55,436 bases of DNA from Paludibacteraceae bacterium (GCA_017479885.1 JAFVBR010000035.1:1-55436), one strand, 5' to 3'; counted from the first letter of the stretch, positions 35,076 through 44,706 are shown. Translations and numbers: made by a program. The notes: generated from the letters alone by a model not told the origin.

Positions 35076-36359
35076 ATGTCAGAAATGTTACCACTGAATA
35101 TCCAGATATTGGATAACAGCATCATCAAAGTGCTCGGCGTAGGCGGAGGCGGATGCAATGCAGTCAATTATATGTATCGTCAGGGAATACAAGACGTATC
35201 ATTCCTGGTGTGCAACACTGATTCGATGGCACTTGAAAAGATGTCGGTCCCTGCCAAACTGCAACTTGGACCCGGTCTTGGAGCCGGTGGCAGGCCTCAG
35301 GTAGCGCACCAGTATGCCGAGGAGAATGAAGAACGCATAAAAGAGGCGTTGAATGACGGCACGCGCATGGTGTTCATCACCGCGGGTATGGGCGGCGGTA
35401 CGGGTACGGGAGCATCGCCTGTAGTAGCCAAGGTGGCTCAGGAGATGGGAATACTTACGGTAGGCATAGTGACCATTCCTTTTGCATTCGAGGGTGCCAA
35501 AGCCATAAGAAAAGCGATGCGTGGGATTGCCGAGTTGGCACAATACACCGATGCTTTGCTGGTAATCAACAACGAGAAACTGAAACTGCTGTTTCCTGAC
35601 TTCGACCTGCCGAACGCTTTCGACAAGGCGGACGAGGTGGTATGCAATGCAGCGAAGTCGATAGCTGAGATAATCACTGTACCCGGCTATATCAATACGG
35701 ACTTTCAAGATGTGTATAATACGCTCAAGGACGGCAATGTGGCGATAATGAATGTGGGTGTGGCAGCAGGTGAGAACCGCATAACGCAGGCGATTAACAA
35801 TGCGCTCAACTCTCCGCTGGTGAATACGAACGATGTTCACGGTGCGAGCCGCATCCTGCTTAACTTCTATTGTTCCCGCGAGCATGCGATACGTATGCAG
35901 GAGTTGGAACAGGTGGAGACCTTCTGCAACTCGGTAGGCGACGAGGTGGATGTCAAATGGGGTGCAAGCTACGATGATAGTCTGGGCGAGGAAGTGAAGG
36001 TAACGATTATTGCCACAGGCTACAGTGTGAGCGACATACCCGGTCTTGACGAGGCTGTGCAGACAGAAGAGAAGGCTGTTGAGAGACCGGCTCCACAGAT
36101 ATCGATAGATGAGGCTGCGGCACGTTTCTACAAGACTGAGCCGGAGCCTCAGGAAGAGAAAACAGAACCAGAGCCTCAGGAAGAAGACGTGATTATGATA
36201 GACGACCCTGCAGCTCCGGTTACCGTTACGCCGGCCCCTCCTGTTGATGACGAGCCGGTGCCCGATGCCGATGATGTGGTGATAGTGGACGACAACAAAG
36301 AGGAAGAACCTCCGAAGAAGCTCTCAGGCTGGGTGAATCCGTGGAGAAGAAAGAAATAG
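35076..36359 (+). CDS. ftsZ: Cell division protein FtsZ
   Basis: A 427-residue tubulin-like GTPase. [11 protein letters not shown] (about 21-31), the tubulin signature [11 protein letters not shown] (about 106-116) and the T7 region [14 protein letters not shown] are intact. After about residue 335 comes a long acidic, Pro/Glu-rich linker with a repeated TEPEPQEE block, then a basic end ([10 protein letters not shown]). This forms the cytokinetic ring. The YqeY gene follows 56 bp later. Confidence 0.98.
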   Translation: MSEMLPLNIQILDNSIIKVLGVGGGGCNAVNYMYRQGIQDVSFLVCNTDSMALEKMSVPAKLQLGPGLGAGGRPQVAHQYAEENEERIKEALNDGTRMVFITAGMGGGTGTGASPVVAKVAQEMGILTVGIVTIPFAFEGAKAIRKAMRGIAELAQYTDALLVINNEKLKLLFPDFDLPNAFDKADEVVCNAAKSIAEIITVPGYINTDFQDVYNTLKDGNVAIMNVGVAAGENRITQAINNALNSPLVNTNDVHGASRILLNFYCSREHAIRMQELEQVETFCNSVGDEVDVKWGASYDDSLGEEVKVTIIATGYSVSDIPGLDEAVQTEEKAVERPAPQISIDEAAARFYKTEPEPQEEKTEPEPQEEDVIMIDDPAAPVTVTPAPPVDDEPVPDADDVVIVDDNKEEEPPKKLSGWVNPWRRKK

Positions 36360-36415
36360 GAGTGTATGCTCAAATATTCCAATTAAAGAATAATCAAATT
36401 ATCAAATACACGATT

Positions 36416-36868
36416 ATGAATCTGTTTGATCAAGTAAGCGAGGACATCAAGAAAGCGATGCTCGCAAAAGACAAAGTGGCGCTTGATGCATTGCGCGGAA
36501 TAAAGAAAGAGTTTCTGGAGGCCAAGACTGCGAAAGGCGGTGACGGCGAGTTACACGACGAGGCAGCACTGAAGATACTGCAAAAGATGGTGAAGCAGAG
36601 AAAAGAGTCTGCCGAGATGTATGTAAATGCCAACCGTCAGGACCTTGCCGACGATGAACTGGCGCAGGTGAAGATAATAGAGCAGTATCTGCCTCACCCG
36701 ATGTCGGAGGCGGAACTGGCAGCCGCTCTTGAGGCGATAATAGCCCAGGTAGGTGCACAAGGTCCGCAAGACATGGGCAAAGTGATGGGTGCAGCTACAA
36801 AGCAGCTTGCCGGCAAGGCAGAGGGCAAGGCAATATCGATGAAAGTGAAGGAACTCTTAAGCAAGTAA
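36416..36868 (+). CDS. GatB/YqeY domain protein
   Basis: I start it at ATG 36416 (MNLFDQVSEDIKKAMLAKDKVALDALRGIKKE), the family start. The 150-residue product carries the two helical parts of the family: LRGIKKEFLEAK .. LKILQKMVKQRKESAEMY, and LPHPMSEAELAAALEAII with QGPQDMGKVMGA. The second is the tail domain shared with GatB, thought to bind tRNA. The molecular role of free YqeY is not settled. It commonly follows ftsZ in Bacteroidales. Confidence 0.93.
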   Translation: MNLFDQVSEDIKKAMLAKDKVALDALRGIKKEFLEAKTAKGGDGELHDEAALKILQKMVKQRKESAEMYVNANRQDLADDELAQVKIIEQYLPHPMSEAELAAALEAIIAQVGAQGPQDMGKVMGAATKQLAGKAEGKAISMKVKELLSK

Positions 36869-36875
36869 GCCCGAA

Positions 36876-38330
36876 TTGAAGCAATCAGCGGAAGATTATT
36901 TCAGAGAACAGGAGCGCATAAGCAGACTGGTCTCCAAGTTTGAGTGCAACGTCTTTGACGATGGCACCGCTGCGGTGTGGTTTGACTCGGAGGATATAGA
37001 AGACATCTGCAACTTCTATTTGGAAGCAGGCAAGCCAGACAGGGCAGAGAAGGCAGTGTCACTCGGTGAAAGGCTGCACCCGACAGACGAACTGATGCCG
37101 ATGCTTCGTGCTCATGTGCTGATTGAGAAAGAAGAACCAAAGGAGGCATTGCAGTTGCTGGATACTCTGTCATATACATCGGACTATTATTGGCATTATT
37201 TGAGAATGGGTGCGCTGGCAGACATGCAGCGTTGGGGAGAGGCATGCCAAGAGGCTGATGCGGCATTGCGATTCGACAGGCACGACGTAAAGATAGCGCT
37301 CGACATCGGCAGAGTGTTTTACGACCGCGGGCGGTCTGACCTTGCAATAGAGTATATGCTCAGGGCTGACACCGGTACCGATGACACCGAGTTGCTTACT
37401 GCTCTTGCAAATTGTTATGAGGAAACGGGTATGGCAGCCGAGGCTCTGGTTTATACCGAGCGGATGATTGACCTCGACCCCTATATGACCGCGGCATGGC
37501 AGATGAAAGCGTCTCTGCATGCCCAGATGCAGGAGTTCGACAAGGCTGAAGACGCATACAAATATGCTCTTGCCATCGACCCTTGCAATGAGAGCACAGT
37601 GTTTGCCTTTGCCCGACTGCTGCTTTACGAAGGCATGGAGAAAGAGGCGTTCGGCGTGCTTGACGAGTTTGCGGAAAGAGACCCGCGCTGGAAAGGGGTA
37701 TGTCTGATGATACGTGCCGATGCCTATTTCTACAAAGGTGAATATCGCAAAGCACATTCCCTGTATTACAAAGGGTTCGACAAGACTCTGTTTCTTGCCG
37801 ACAGCGTGATGAGATACGTGGAGTGCAAGTCGATACTAAAGAAATGGAAGGGTGTGGTAAGTGTGGGCAATTTCCTTATAAAGTTCATACCCGACGATGT
37901 CAAACTGCTGGAGATTGTTGCCGATGCATACGCGTGCATGAAGCAGTACACTATGTCAGCCAAGACGTATCGCCGGTGCCTGCGTCTGCAGCCCGACAGT
38001 GCTTATCTGCTGTTGCGCTACGGCAGTCTGATGCTCGACATGCAGGAGCAGAAGAAGGCATATACTGCCATCAACCGCGCGTACAAGCTTATGCCTGATG
38101 TGGCGCAGACCAACCTGATGATGGCTGTGGTGTGCTACTTGCGCAAAGAGTTCAAACGAATGTATCACCACTATCTGAAAGCATGCAGGCTGGACAAGTC
38201 GATGAAGAAACTGTTTTTTGAACTGTGCCCTGATATGAAGACTTATGTAACCCGCCTCGACTCGTTTGCTGCCAAGTGCAGAAAAGCCGGTATAGAGGAT
38301 GTGGAGGAATTTATGTTCAGAAAGAAATGA
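36876..38330 (+). CDS. TPR-repeat protein of unknown role
   Basis: A 484-residue soluble protein of repeated TPR-type helix pairs from about residue 50 to 440 (for example YWHYLRMGALADMQRWGEACQEADAAL, AYKYALAIDPCNESTVFAFARLL and LLLRYGSLMLDMQEQKKAYTAINRAY). It has no signal peptide, so it is cytoplasmic. The only plausible start is the TTG at 36876, since the next Met is far inside; it lies 8 bp after yqeY. The stop overlaps the DedA start (ATGA). A chaperone or assembly role near the division cluster is possible but not shown. Confidence 0.8.
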   Translation: MKQSAEDYFREQERISRLVSKFECNVFDDGTAAVWFDSEDIEDICNFYLEAGKPDRAEKAVSLGERLHPTDELMPMLRAHVLIEKEEPKEALQLLDTLSYTSDYYWHYLRMGALADMQRWGEACQEADAALRFDRHDVKIALDIGRVFYDRGRSDLAIEYMLRADTGTDDTELLTALANCYEETGMAAEALVYTERMIDLDPYMTAAWQMKASLHAQMQEFDKAEDAYKYALAIDPCNESTVFAFARLLLYEGMEKEAFGVLDEFAERDPRWKGVCLMIRADAYFYKGEYRKAHSLYYKGFDKTLFLADSVMRYVECKSILKKWKGVVSVGNFLIKFIPDDVKLLEIVADAYACMKQYTMSAKTYRRCLRLQPDSAYLLLRYGSLMLDMQEQKKAYTAINRAYKLMPDVAQTNLMMAVVCYLRKEFKRMYHHYLKACRLDKSMKKLFFELCPDMKTYVTRLDSFAAKCRKAGIEDVEEFMFRKK

Positions 38331-39100
38331 AACAGATGCTTGTTATATTGCTGCTGGCAGGTGTTACTGTATTGTGTGCGGCACAGACGCTGCCTGCCGA
38401 TTCTGTGCAAGCGGTTGAGGCTGCAGACACTGCTACCGATTTGTCGCTGCTGCAGCGTGTGGAAAACTGGTATGCCGGCAACATGAACTACGGCAGCATA
38501 ACAGCGCTGATGGCGGTGGAGAGCAGTTTTATTCCATTCCCATCAGAGGTGGTTATTCCCCCTGCAGCCTACGTTGCCTCGCACCCCGAGAGTTCGCTCA
38601 ACGTGTCATCGTCATACACGCTGAATGTGCTGATAATAATTCTGTTCGGTACTCTTGGTGCCGTGCTTGGAGCAATAATCAACTATTTGTTGTCGATGTG
38701 GCTCGGGCGACCGATTATATATGCTTTTGCCGACAGCAAGGCGGGACGGTTGCTGCTACTCTCTTCTCAGAAGATACAGAAGGCCGAAGATTATTTCAAC
38801 CGTCACGGAAAGGTATCAACATTCGTAGGGCGACTGATTCCGGCTATAAGGCAACTGATTTCTATTCCTGCAGGGTTGGCCAAGATGCCTTTCGGCAGTT
38901 TTCTGGCTTATACTGCATTGGGTGCTTTCTTGTGGAACACGGTGCTGGCATTGCTGGGTTATCTGGCTCACGGTCAGGCGGACCTTATCAACCGGTACAG
39001 CCATGAGTTGTCGGTGGCGACAGTGGTGCTGCTATGCTGCATCGTGGCGGTATTGATTGTGAGATATATGATAAAGAAATACAAATCAAAACACGTGTAA
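38327..39100 (+). CDS. DedA-family membrane protein with N-terminal signal sequence
   Basis: Start at ATG 38327, whose ATGA overlaps the previous stop. The 257-residue protein has an extra signal-like helix (MKQMLVILLLAGVTVLCAAQ), then the DedA core: SSFIPFPSEVVIPPAAY, GALLGA-like GAVLGAIINYLLSMWLGR and the family signature FVGRLIPAIRQLISIPAGLAKM, with four to five helices in all. DedA proteins act in membrane lipid (undecaprenyl-phosphate or phospholipid) flipping. The signal-like extension before the first core helix is common in Bacteroidales members. Confidence 0.92.
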   Translation: MKQMLVILLLAGVTVLCAAQTLPADSVQAVEAADTATDLSLLQRVENWYAGNMNYGSITALMAVESSFIPFPSEVVIPPAAYVASHPESSLNVSSSYTLNVLIIILFGTLGAVLGAIINYLLSMWLGRPIIYAFADSKAGRLLLLSSQKIQKAEDYFNRHGKVSTFVGRLIPAIRQLISIPAGLAKMPFGSFLAYTALGAFLWNTVLALLGYLAHGQADLINRYSHELSVATVVLLCCIVAVLIVRYMIKKYKSKHV

Positions 39101-39104
39101 CAGT

Positions 39105-39830
39105 ATGACGATGTACATTATTATTATTGCGGCTACGTTGCCTGCATTCGTACTTATGTATTACATTTGGCGTCGTGACAAATATCAGCACGAGCCTGTA
39201 AAAGAACTGCTGAAAGGTTTCGGTTGGGGAGTGCTGGCAGCAGTGCTTGCAGGTCCTATAGAGATGGCATTGCAGATGACAGGTCTCTCGCCTGCCAATC
39301 CGCAGACTTGGTTCGGTGCCATCTGGGAGGCATTCTTCGGAGTGGCGTTAGTGGAGGAAGGAGTGAAACTGTTTTTCCTTTGGATACTGCTGAGGAAGAA
39401 CCCTTTCTTTGACGAGCATATTGACGGCGTTGTGTATGCAGTGGCGGTAGGTATGGGTTTTGCGGCAATGGAGAACATAGGTTATCTGTTCTCTTATATC
39501 GAGCAGTGGCAGCAGTTGGCAGTGAGCAGGGCTATATTCTCGGTGCCCGGTCATTTCATGTTTGCTGTGGCAATGGGTTACTACTACTCGGTCAACCACT
39601 TTGCCTTGTCAACACGTGCCGACAGATACAAGGTGCTGGCTATGCCGGTGCTTCTTCACGGTATCTTCGACTCGCTGCTGATGATGGCAGACGTCACTCC
39701 TCAGATTGGCGGACTGCTGTGGGTTGTGTTCGTGGCATTCTGTCTCACGCTGCCAGGCTTTGCCAACAACAAGATCAAGGCGCTGCTCAAGTCGGACAGG
39801 ATGAACCAAGGCGGATTGTTCAGGTGGTGA
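39105..39830 (+). CDS. PrsW-family intramembrane metalloprotease
   Basis: A 241-residue polytopic protein. The family motifs are visible: EExxK (Glu84, Glu85, Lys88), FAAMEN (119-124), His150 in SVPGHFMF and His185 in LLHGIFDS. PrsW-type proteases (CAAX/ABI superfamily) cut membrane anchors such as anti-sigma factors, and no anti-sigma gene is in the window. It lies 4 bp after the DedA gene and ends before a strong bidirectional terminator, so it closes the plus-strand cluster. Confidence 0.9.
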   Translation: MTMYIIIIAATLPAFVLMYYIWRRDKYQHEPVKELLKGFGWGVLAAVLAGPIEMALQMTGLSPANPQTWFGAIWEAFFGVALVEEGVKLFFLWILLRKNPFFDEHIDGVVYAVAVGMGFAAMENIGYLFSYIEQWQQLAVSRAIFSVPGHFMFAVAMGYYYSVNHFALSTRADRYKVLAMPVLLHGIFDSLLMMADVTPQIGGLLWVVFVAFCLTLPGFANNKIKALLKSDRMNQGGLFRW

Positions 39831-39858
39831 ATCCGAAGCAGATACATAATCTACAATA

Positions 39859-39892
39859 AACAAGAAAGGAGCCACACGGCTCCTTTCTTGTT
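39859..39892. terminator. Bidirectional terminator
   Basis: A perfect 15-bp stem (39859-39873 with 39878-39892) with a 4-nt loop. Pyrimidine- and purine-rich arms give U-rich ends in both directions. It separates the convergent PrsW and EF-G2 units. Confidence 0.85.
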
Positions 39893-39907
39893 GCGGATAA
39901 TGGTATA

Positions 39908-42067
39908 TCAATCTTCCTCTTTGAGGCTCTCCTGATATTCCTTGATGAGTTTGTCTTGAACATCCTGCGGTACGAGCTGGTATGAATTGAACTTCATGGT
40001 AAAGCTTGCACGACCGCCGGTGAGCGAGGAGAGTGTAGTGGAGTAGGAAGACATCTCTTTGAGAGGAATCTGCGCCTGTAGGCGTGTGAAACTCTTCTCG
40101 GTATGCATACCCATAACCACACCGCGGCGACCTGTAACGTCAGACATCACGTCACCCATCATGTCAGAGGGCACGAAGATCTCAACGTCGTAGATAGGCT
40201 CCAGTACCTTCGGGTTGGCATTGCGGAATGCTTCTGCAAATGCGTTACGTCCGGCAAGACGGAAGGAGATTTCGTTGGAGTCAACCGGGTGCATCTTACC
40301 ATCATATATGATGACGCGTACGTCGCGGGCATAAGAACCGGTGAGAGGTCCTTGCTCGATGCGGTCCATCAGACCCTTGAGGATGGCGGGGATGAAACGT
40401 GCATCGATAGCGCCGCCCACGATGGAGTTGATGAGCACCAGTTTGCCGCCCCACTCGAGAGGTATCTCCTGAGTGTCTTTGACAGAAATCTTGTACTCCT
40501 GGTTGCCGAACTTGTAGGTTTCCTTCACGGGTTCGCCTTCTACGTAAGGCTCGACTATCAGGTGAACTTCACCGAACTGGCCGGCACCACCCGACTGTTT
40601 CTTATGACGATAGTCGGCACGGGCTGCCTTGGTGATGGTCTCGCGATAAGGAATCTTGGGCTCATCGTAAACAATCATCATCTTGTCGTTATTCTCCAGA
40701 CGCCATTTGAGAGTGCGGAGGTGGAACTCGCCCTGACCGCTGACGATGGTCTGACGGAGTTCTTTCGACTGCTCGATAATCCATGTAGGATCTTCCTCGT
40801 GCATGCGGGTAAGCAGAGCAGAGAGTTTCTCGGAGTCGCTCTCGGTAACAGGACGGATGGCACGACGATACTTGGGTTCCGGATACTTGATTTGCGGGAA
40901 GAGATAGTCGCAGTCTTTCGAGTTGAGCGTGTTGCCTGTGCGGGTATCTTTCATCTTCACGGTTGCGGCGATGTCGCCTGCAGCCACCTCATCAATGGTA
41001 GTACGGATGCTGCCGTCCACTGCATAAAGTTGTGAGATACGCTCTTTTGAGCCTCGGCTCATGTTCTGGAGGTCGTCGGCTCCGTGGATGGTGCCAGACA
41101 TAACCTTGAAGTAGTTGACCTCACCGATATGCGGTTCAACCGATGTTTTGAAAATGAACATCGATGCACCTGCTGCTGCATCGGGAGCAACCTCTTTGCC
41201 GTCCTCGGTTTTTGGCAGGGGAGCTTCGCTAACGGCAGGAGCTACTTCTGCGAGGAACTCCATAAGTTTGCGGACACCCATGTCGCGTGCTGCGCTGGTG
41301 CAGAGCACAGGATAAACGCCGCCCTCAAGGAACACTTTCTTCAGTCCGCGGTGGGTCTCTTCAGTAGAGAGAGCCATCTCTTCGAAGAATTTCTCCATCA
41401 GAGCTTCGTCAGCTTCTGCTGCCATTTCGAAGAGTGCTGCCTGCAGTTCTTCTGCCTTGCCTTGTTCTTCTGCGGGAATGTCGAGAACTTCGGGAGCTCC
41501 GCCTTCCTGTTTCCAGCGATACATTTTCATCTGGAGAACGTCAACAACTGCATTGAAACCTGCGCCTGCGTTGACAGGATATTGGATAATAGTAACTTTG
41601 TTGCCGAACGACTCTTTCAGTTGTTCCAAAGTGCGGTCGAAGTTGGCATTCTCGTGGTCAAGTTTGTTGACTACGAAAGCAACAGGTTTGTGCATGTTTT
41701 CGGCATAGCGGAAATGGTTTTGTGTGCCCACTTCCACACCACCGTTGGCTGAGAGCATGATGACTGCGGTGTCGGTCACGTTGAGTGCTGTAACCATACC
41801 GCCCGCAAAGTCGTCACTGCCCGGGCAGTCGATGACGTTGAGTTTCTTGCCTGCGAACTCGATGTTGCATACTGTCGAGAATACGGAGTAACCGTACTCT
41901 TTCTCAACCGGGAAATAGTCGCTCACGGTGTTCTGTGCTTCCACAGTACCGCGACGTTTGATGACACCACTCTCAAGGAGCATGGCTTCAATGAGAGTGG
42001 TTTTTCCCGAGCCGCTGCCGCCCATTAGAGAGATGTTCTTGATTTCACTTGCTTGATAAGTTTTCAT
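39908..42067 (-). CDS. EF-G2-type elongation factor paralogue with altered GTPase site
   Basis: The 719-residue protein has all five EF-G domains. The P-loop reads GGSGSGKT (16-23), unlike the AHIDAGKT of EF-G. Switch I has EKEYGYSVFS where EF-G has ERGITIT. Switch II reads DCPGSDDF (80-87), so the catalytic His of PGH is Ser84; NKLD is kept. Bacteroides species carry an EF-G paralogue (EF-G2) reported to work in translation without GTP hydrolysis, and these substitutions fit that protein. The C-terminal domains IV and V (SGGAGQFGEV, FVPSDMMGDVMSDVTGRRG) are well conserved, so ribosome binding is expected. It has its own promoter. Confidence 0.92.
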   Translation of the reverse strand: MKTYQASEIKNISLMGGSGSGKTTLIEAMLLESGVIKRRGTVEAQNTVSDYFPVEKEYGYSVFSTVCNIEFAGKKLNVIDCPGSDDFAGGMVTALNVTDTAVIMLSANGGVEVGTQNHFRYAENMHKPVAFVVNKLDHENANFDRTLEQLKESFGNKVTIIQYPVNAGAGFNAVVDVLQMKMYRWKQEGGAPEVLDIPAEEQGKAEELQAALFEMAAEADEALMEKFFEEMALSTEETHRGLKKVFLEGGVYPVLCTSAARDMGVRKLMEFLAEVAPAVSEAPLPKTEDGKEVAPDAAAGASMFIFKTSVEPHIGEVNYFKVMSGTIHGADDLQNMSRGSKERISQLYAVDGSIRTTIDEVAAGDIAATVKMKDTRTGNTLNSKDCDYLFPQIKYPEPKYRRAIRPVTESDSEKLSALLTRMHEEDPTWIIEQSKELRQTIVSGQGEFHLRTLKWRLENNDKMMIVYDEPKIPYRETITKAARADYRHKKQSGGAGQFGEVHLIVEPYVEGEPVKETYKFGNQEYKISVKDTQEIPLEWGGKLVLINSIVGGAIDARFIPAILKGLMDRIEQGPLTGSYARDVRVIIYDGKMHPVDSNEISFRLAGRNAFAEAFRNANPKVLEPIYDVEIFVPSDMMGDVMSDVTGRRGVVMGMHTEKSFTRLQAQIPLKEMSSYSTTLSSLTGGRASFTMKFNSYQLVPQDVQDKLIKEYQESLKEED

Positions 42068-42139
42068 GATAGAAAAATTTATGTTAGTAAATATTGTAGT
42101 TGTTTACACGTATTTGTTAGCCGATTGCAATTTAGGGTG

Positions 42140-42171
42140 CAAAGATACAAAATAATAATAATATTTGCAAC
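42140..42171 (-). promoter_or_regulatory. EF-G2 promoter
   Basis: Minus-strand GTTG (42171-42168), a 20-bp spacer, TATCTTTG (42147-42140). Leader about 65 nt. Confidence 0.68.
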
Positions 42172-42190
42172 TATAGGTTCAAAATACCGT

Positions 42191-42943
42191 TTATCCTCTT
42201 GCCTCGATGATGGTGCAGAAGTCGGGAGCCTTGAGTGAGGCGCCTCCGATAAGTCCACCGTCAACATCAGGATTGGCAAACAGTTCTGCAGCATTCTTTG
42301 CATTGCAAGAGCCGCCATAGAGAATAGTTGTGTCGTTGGCAATCTGTTCGCCGTATTTCTCTGCTATGAGCGAGCGGATGTATGCATGCATCTCTTGTGC
42401 CTGCTCGGGAGTGGCGGTAAGGCCTGTACCGATTGCCCATACGGGTTCGTAAGCAAGAGTGATGTCAGCCCACTGCTCTGCGCTCAGGTTGAACACGGAA
42501 CCTTCCAGTTGTGCTTTCACTACCTCGTTTTGCTTGCCTGCTTCGCGTTCTTCCTTCACTTCGCCAATGCAGAAGATGGGTTTGAGTCCGTTCTCAAGTG
42601 CAAGCAGTACTTTCTCGCGCAGAATATCGTAGGTCTCGTGATAATATGCGCGGCGCTCGGAGTGACCAAGTATGCAGTATTGTGCACCGGTTGAAGCTAC
42701 CATGGCGGCACTTACTTCGCCGGTATAGGCACCAGATGCTTTGTCGGCGCAGTTCTCGGCAGCCAGACAGATGGGAGTGCCTTTGATTATCTCAGCCACT
42801 GTAGCCAGATGAATGAAAGGAGTGCCGATAACTACGGCGCATTTGGGATTCTTTACTGATTGTTTCAATTCTGTAGCCAGTGCTACACCTTCTTGCAGGG
42901 TCTTGTTCATTTTCCAGTTGCCTGCAACCATTTTTGTTCTCAT
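42191..42943 (-). CDS. tpiA: Triosephosphate isomerase
   Basis: I start it at ATG 42943 ([14 protein letters not shown]) because this matches the family; a 47-residue extension would translate the repeat leader and is rejected. The 250-residue product has Lys11 (GNWKMNK), the catalytic His in ILGHSERR, the catalytic Glu in [11 protein letters not shown] and the phosphate loop GGSCNAKN. It interconverts the two triose phosphates in glycolysis. It is the last gene of the DUF1599-DoxX-tpiA unit. Confidence 0.98.
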   Translation of the reverse strand: MRTKMVAGNWKMNKTLQEGVALATELKQSVKNPKCAVVIGTPFIHLATVAEIIKGTPICLAAENCADKASGAYTGEVSAAMVASTGAQYCILGHSERRAYYHETYDILREKVLLALENGLKPIFCIGEVKEEREAGKQNEVVKAQLEGSVFNLSAEQWADITLAYEPVWAIGTGLTATPEQAQEMHAYIRSLIAEKYGEQIANDTTILYGGSCNAKNAAELFANPDVDGGLIGGASLKAPDFCTIIEARG

Positions 42944-42954
42944 TGTTGTATATA

Positions 42955-43007
42955 GTTTGATAATTGTTTGACGTTGTTTGATAGTTGTTTGACGTGGTTT
43001 GATGTGG
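42955..43007 (-). repeat. Five 10-11-bp repeats in the spacer before tpiA
   Basis: The sense (minus) strand reads CATCAAACCAC, GTCAAACAAC, TATCAAACAAC, GTCAAACAAT and TATCAAACTAT, running from just after the DoxX stop to 11 bp before the tpiA ATG. It belongs to the dispersed TCAAACAAC family. Confidence 0.85.
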
Positions 43008-44126
43008 TTATCTGTTGCGGAGGTTGTATTTTTCAACAACAGTGCCTTTGTGCAGCACCACCACTCCGGGGTTAGCGCGGACAATGGTCTTGAGTGTCAC
43101 GGGGTCGGTCTGGCAGAAGTGGTCGGTAGAGAGTTTGTCGGTGCTCTGCGTAAAGTCCACTATGTCGTCTTCGCCGCTTCCGGTGAGTATATAGCACGGG
43201 TGACCATCAACCAGAGCGTCTTCCAAAATGTCCTCAATCTTGCCCGTTTGTTTAGTGTCCGCTTTCTTCAGATCGTACATTACTATGAGCACTGCTTTGT
43301 CGGCGGAAAGAATATCATCGGTAAGGTCATCACCGTCAAGAGTTATTATCTCGAAGTCATGAACAGGTGGTTCATAGCCTTTGCGTATGAGTTTGGATTG
43401 TTGGTCCACAAAAGTCCAAGTGGAGTCACCTTTGGGGTAGTTGTCGAGAGTGAAAGTCTGCTGTTTGCCGTCTTTTTCGTAGATAAACTGTACCTCATAC
43501 TGGTCGGGTTCGGCATCTTCGGGATACTCCATCAGTTCGGGCAGATTGTTGCCAATCTTGTAGGGGCGGAAATCCATAACGGGCAGATGCAGACGTGCGT
43601 ACAGCATGAAGGAGAGCACGAAGCAGAGTGCCAGCGCAGCAATGCCGAGTTCCGCCTGCCAGCGCAGGAGTTGCGGAATATGGCGTTTGGTTGCGAGAAG
43701 CACAATGACGAGCGCCAGCAGTACAATGTTCTTCCAGAAGGTTGTCCAGTTGCTAATCACTACAGCATCGCCGAAGCACCCGCAGTCGCTGACGGGATTG
43801 GTGATAGCGATATACAATGTGAGTGGTGTCATGAATAGCATCATGAGCAGTGCCAGCCAGCTTGTCCAGTTGGTTTTGATATTGCACAGCAAGCATATTC
43901 CTAACACAAACTCGAATGCGATAAGGCACCATGCTGCGGTTTCTGCGAGAGGCAGAAAAGCATTGAAGAAGCCTCCGAAGGCTTTGAGGTAGTCCTCTAT
44001 CTTGTAGGTTGTACCGAGCGGGTCAACAGCTTTGACGAAACCGGAGAAGATGAATGTCAGAGAGAGCAGCGTGCGTGCCACTGAGCCTGTGATATGAAGC
44101 GCTTTATTGTTTTGCATTTTGTTCAT
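43008..44126 (-). CDS. BT_3928-type DoxX-like membrane protein with C-terminal thioredoxin-like domain
   Basis: The 372-residue protein begins with four DoxX/MauE-like helices ([58 protein letters not shown]). The membrane-facing VSDCGCFGD cysteine motif is typical of quinone- or vitamin-K-linked redox partners. The C-terminal half is periplasmic or soluble and ends with a thioredoxin-like [12 protein letters not shown] .. [11 protein letters not shown] .. [17 protein letters not shown], in which the usual CxxC is absent. The same gene pair (this protein plus tpiA) occurs in Bacteroides. Its start overlaps the DUF1599 gene by 23 bp. Confidence 0.85.
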   Translation of the reverse strand: MNKMQNNKALHITGSVARTLLSLTFIFSGFVKAVDPLGTTYKIEDYLKAFGGFFNAFLPLAETAAWCLIAFEFVLGICLLCNIKTNWTSWLALLMMLFMTPLTLYIAITNPVSDCGCFGDAVVISNWTTFWKNIVLLALVIVLLATKRHIPQLLRWQAELGIAALALCFVLSFMLYARLHLPVMDFRPYKIGNNLPELMEYPEDAEPDQYEVQFIYEKDGKQQTFTLDNYPKGDSTWTFVDQQSKLIRKGYEPPVHDFEIITLDGDDLTDDILSADKAVLIVMYDLKKADTKQTGKIEDILEDALVDGHPCYILTGSGEDDIVDFTQSTDKLSTDHFCQTDPVTLKTIVRANPGVVVLHKGTVVEKYNLRNR

Positions 44127-44652
44127 CGGCTTTTATAAGGTTGAAAACAGCGTAGTTAATCATGTCGAAGTAGTTGCCTTCCACTCCTTCGGAAACGAGT
44201 GTCTTGCCGTGGTTTTGAAGGATGGTCTTGTTGCGGAGGATCTTGTTGTAAATAAGGTCGGTGATGGCTTCGGAGTCCATCTCGCGCCATGCTTCGCCAT
44301 AGTCGTGGTTCTTGCGGAGCATGAGTGCACGCGCCTCTGCGATATACTTGTCGTAACAGGCAGCAGCTTCTTCGGAAGAAATGTCCACATTGTCGGCATA
44401 ACCGAGCTCCTGCTGAATAAGTCCCATCACCGAATAGTTAACAATGGCAATGAATTCGCCGTAGGTACTTTCTCCCACAAGGTTGACACCGGTAGTCTCC
44501 AGTTCGCGTATGCGCTTGGCTTTGATGAAGAGTTGGTTGACAATGGAAATGGGGCGCATAGTACGCCATGAGGGACCATAGTCCTGCATTTTGTTGATAA
44601 AAACTGTTCTGCAGGCGGCAGTTATGGAATCGAATTGCAGTTCGGTATTCAT
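44104..44652 (-). CDS. DUF1599 protein
   Basis: A 182-residue cytoplasmic protein built of two halves that both contain the K(x)xDYGxxWRxM motif (NKMQDYGPSWRTMRP and RKNHDYGEAWREMDS), the DUF1599 signature. A similar helical pattern occurs in all-alpha NTP pyrophosphohydrolases (MazG-like/nucleotide modification), so a nucleotide-related role is possible but unproven. First gene of the operon with the DoxX protein and tpiA. Confidence 0.9.
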   Translation of the reverse strand: MNTELQFDSITAACRTVFINKMQDYGPSWRTMRPISIVNQLFIKAKRIRELETTGVNLVGESTYGEFIAIVNYSVMGLIQQELGYADNVDISSEEAAACYDKYIAEARALMLRKNHDYGEAWREMDSEAITDLIYNKILRNKTILQNHGKTLVSEGVEGNYFDMINYAVFNLIKADEQNAKQ

Positions 44653-44662
44653 GTCATATAAA

Positions 44663-44706
44663 CATATTAGCGTGCAAAGTTACTACTTTTCACGCTAATA
44701 TGCAAA
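44663..44706 (-). promoter_or_regulatory. Promoter inside a perfect 12-bp dyad
   Basis: Minus-strand TTTG (44706-44703), a 20-bp spacer, TAACTTTG (44682-44675). The arms CATATTAGCGTG (44663-44674) and CACGCTAATATG (44691-44702) are perfect inverted repeats that flank the -7 box, one filling part of the spacer and one covering the start site. This is either an operator for a dimeric repressor or a hairpin ending the upstream endonuclease transcript. Confidence 0.7.

Noticed and set aside
42176-42186. GGTTCAAAAT match to the AraC operator half-site upstream of EF-G2
   Set aside because: Only a single half-site without the 21-bp partner, in an A/T-rich spacer; probably chance.
42944-43084. 47-residue N-terminal extension of TpiA
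   Set aside because: It would translate the repeat spacer and the 3' end of the DoxX gene; the family start is at 42943.
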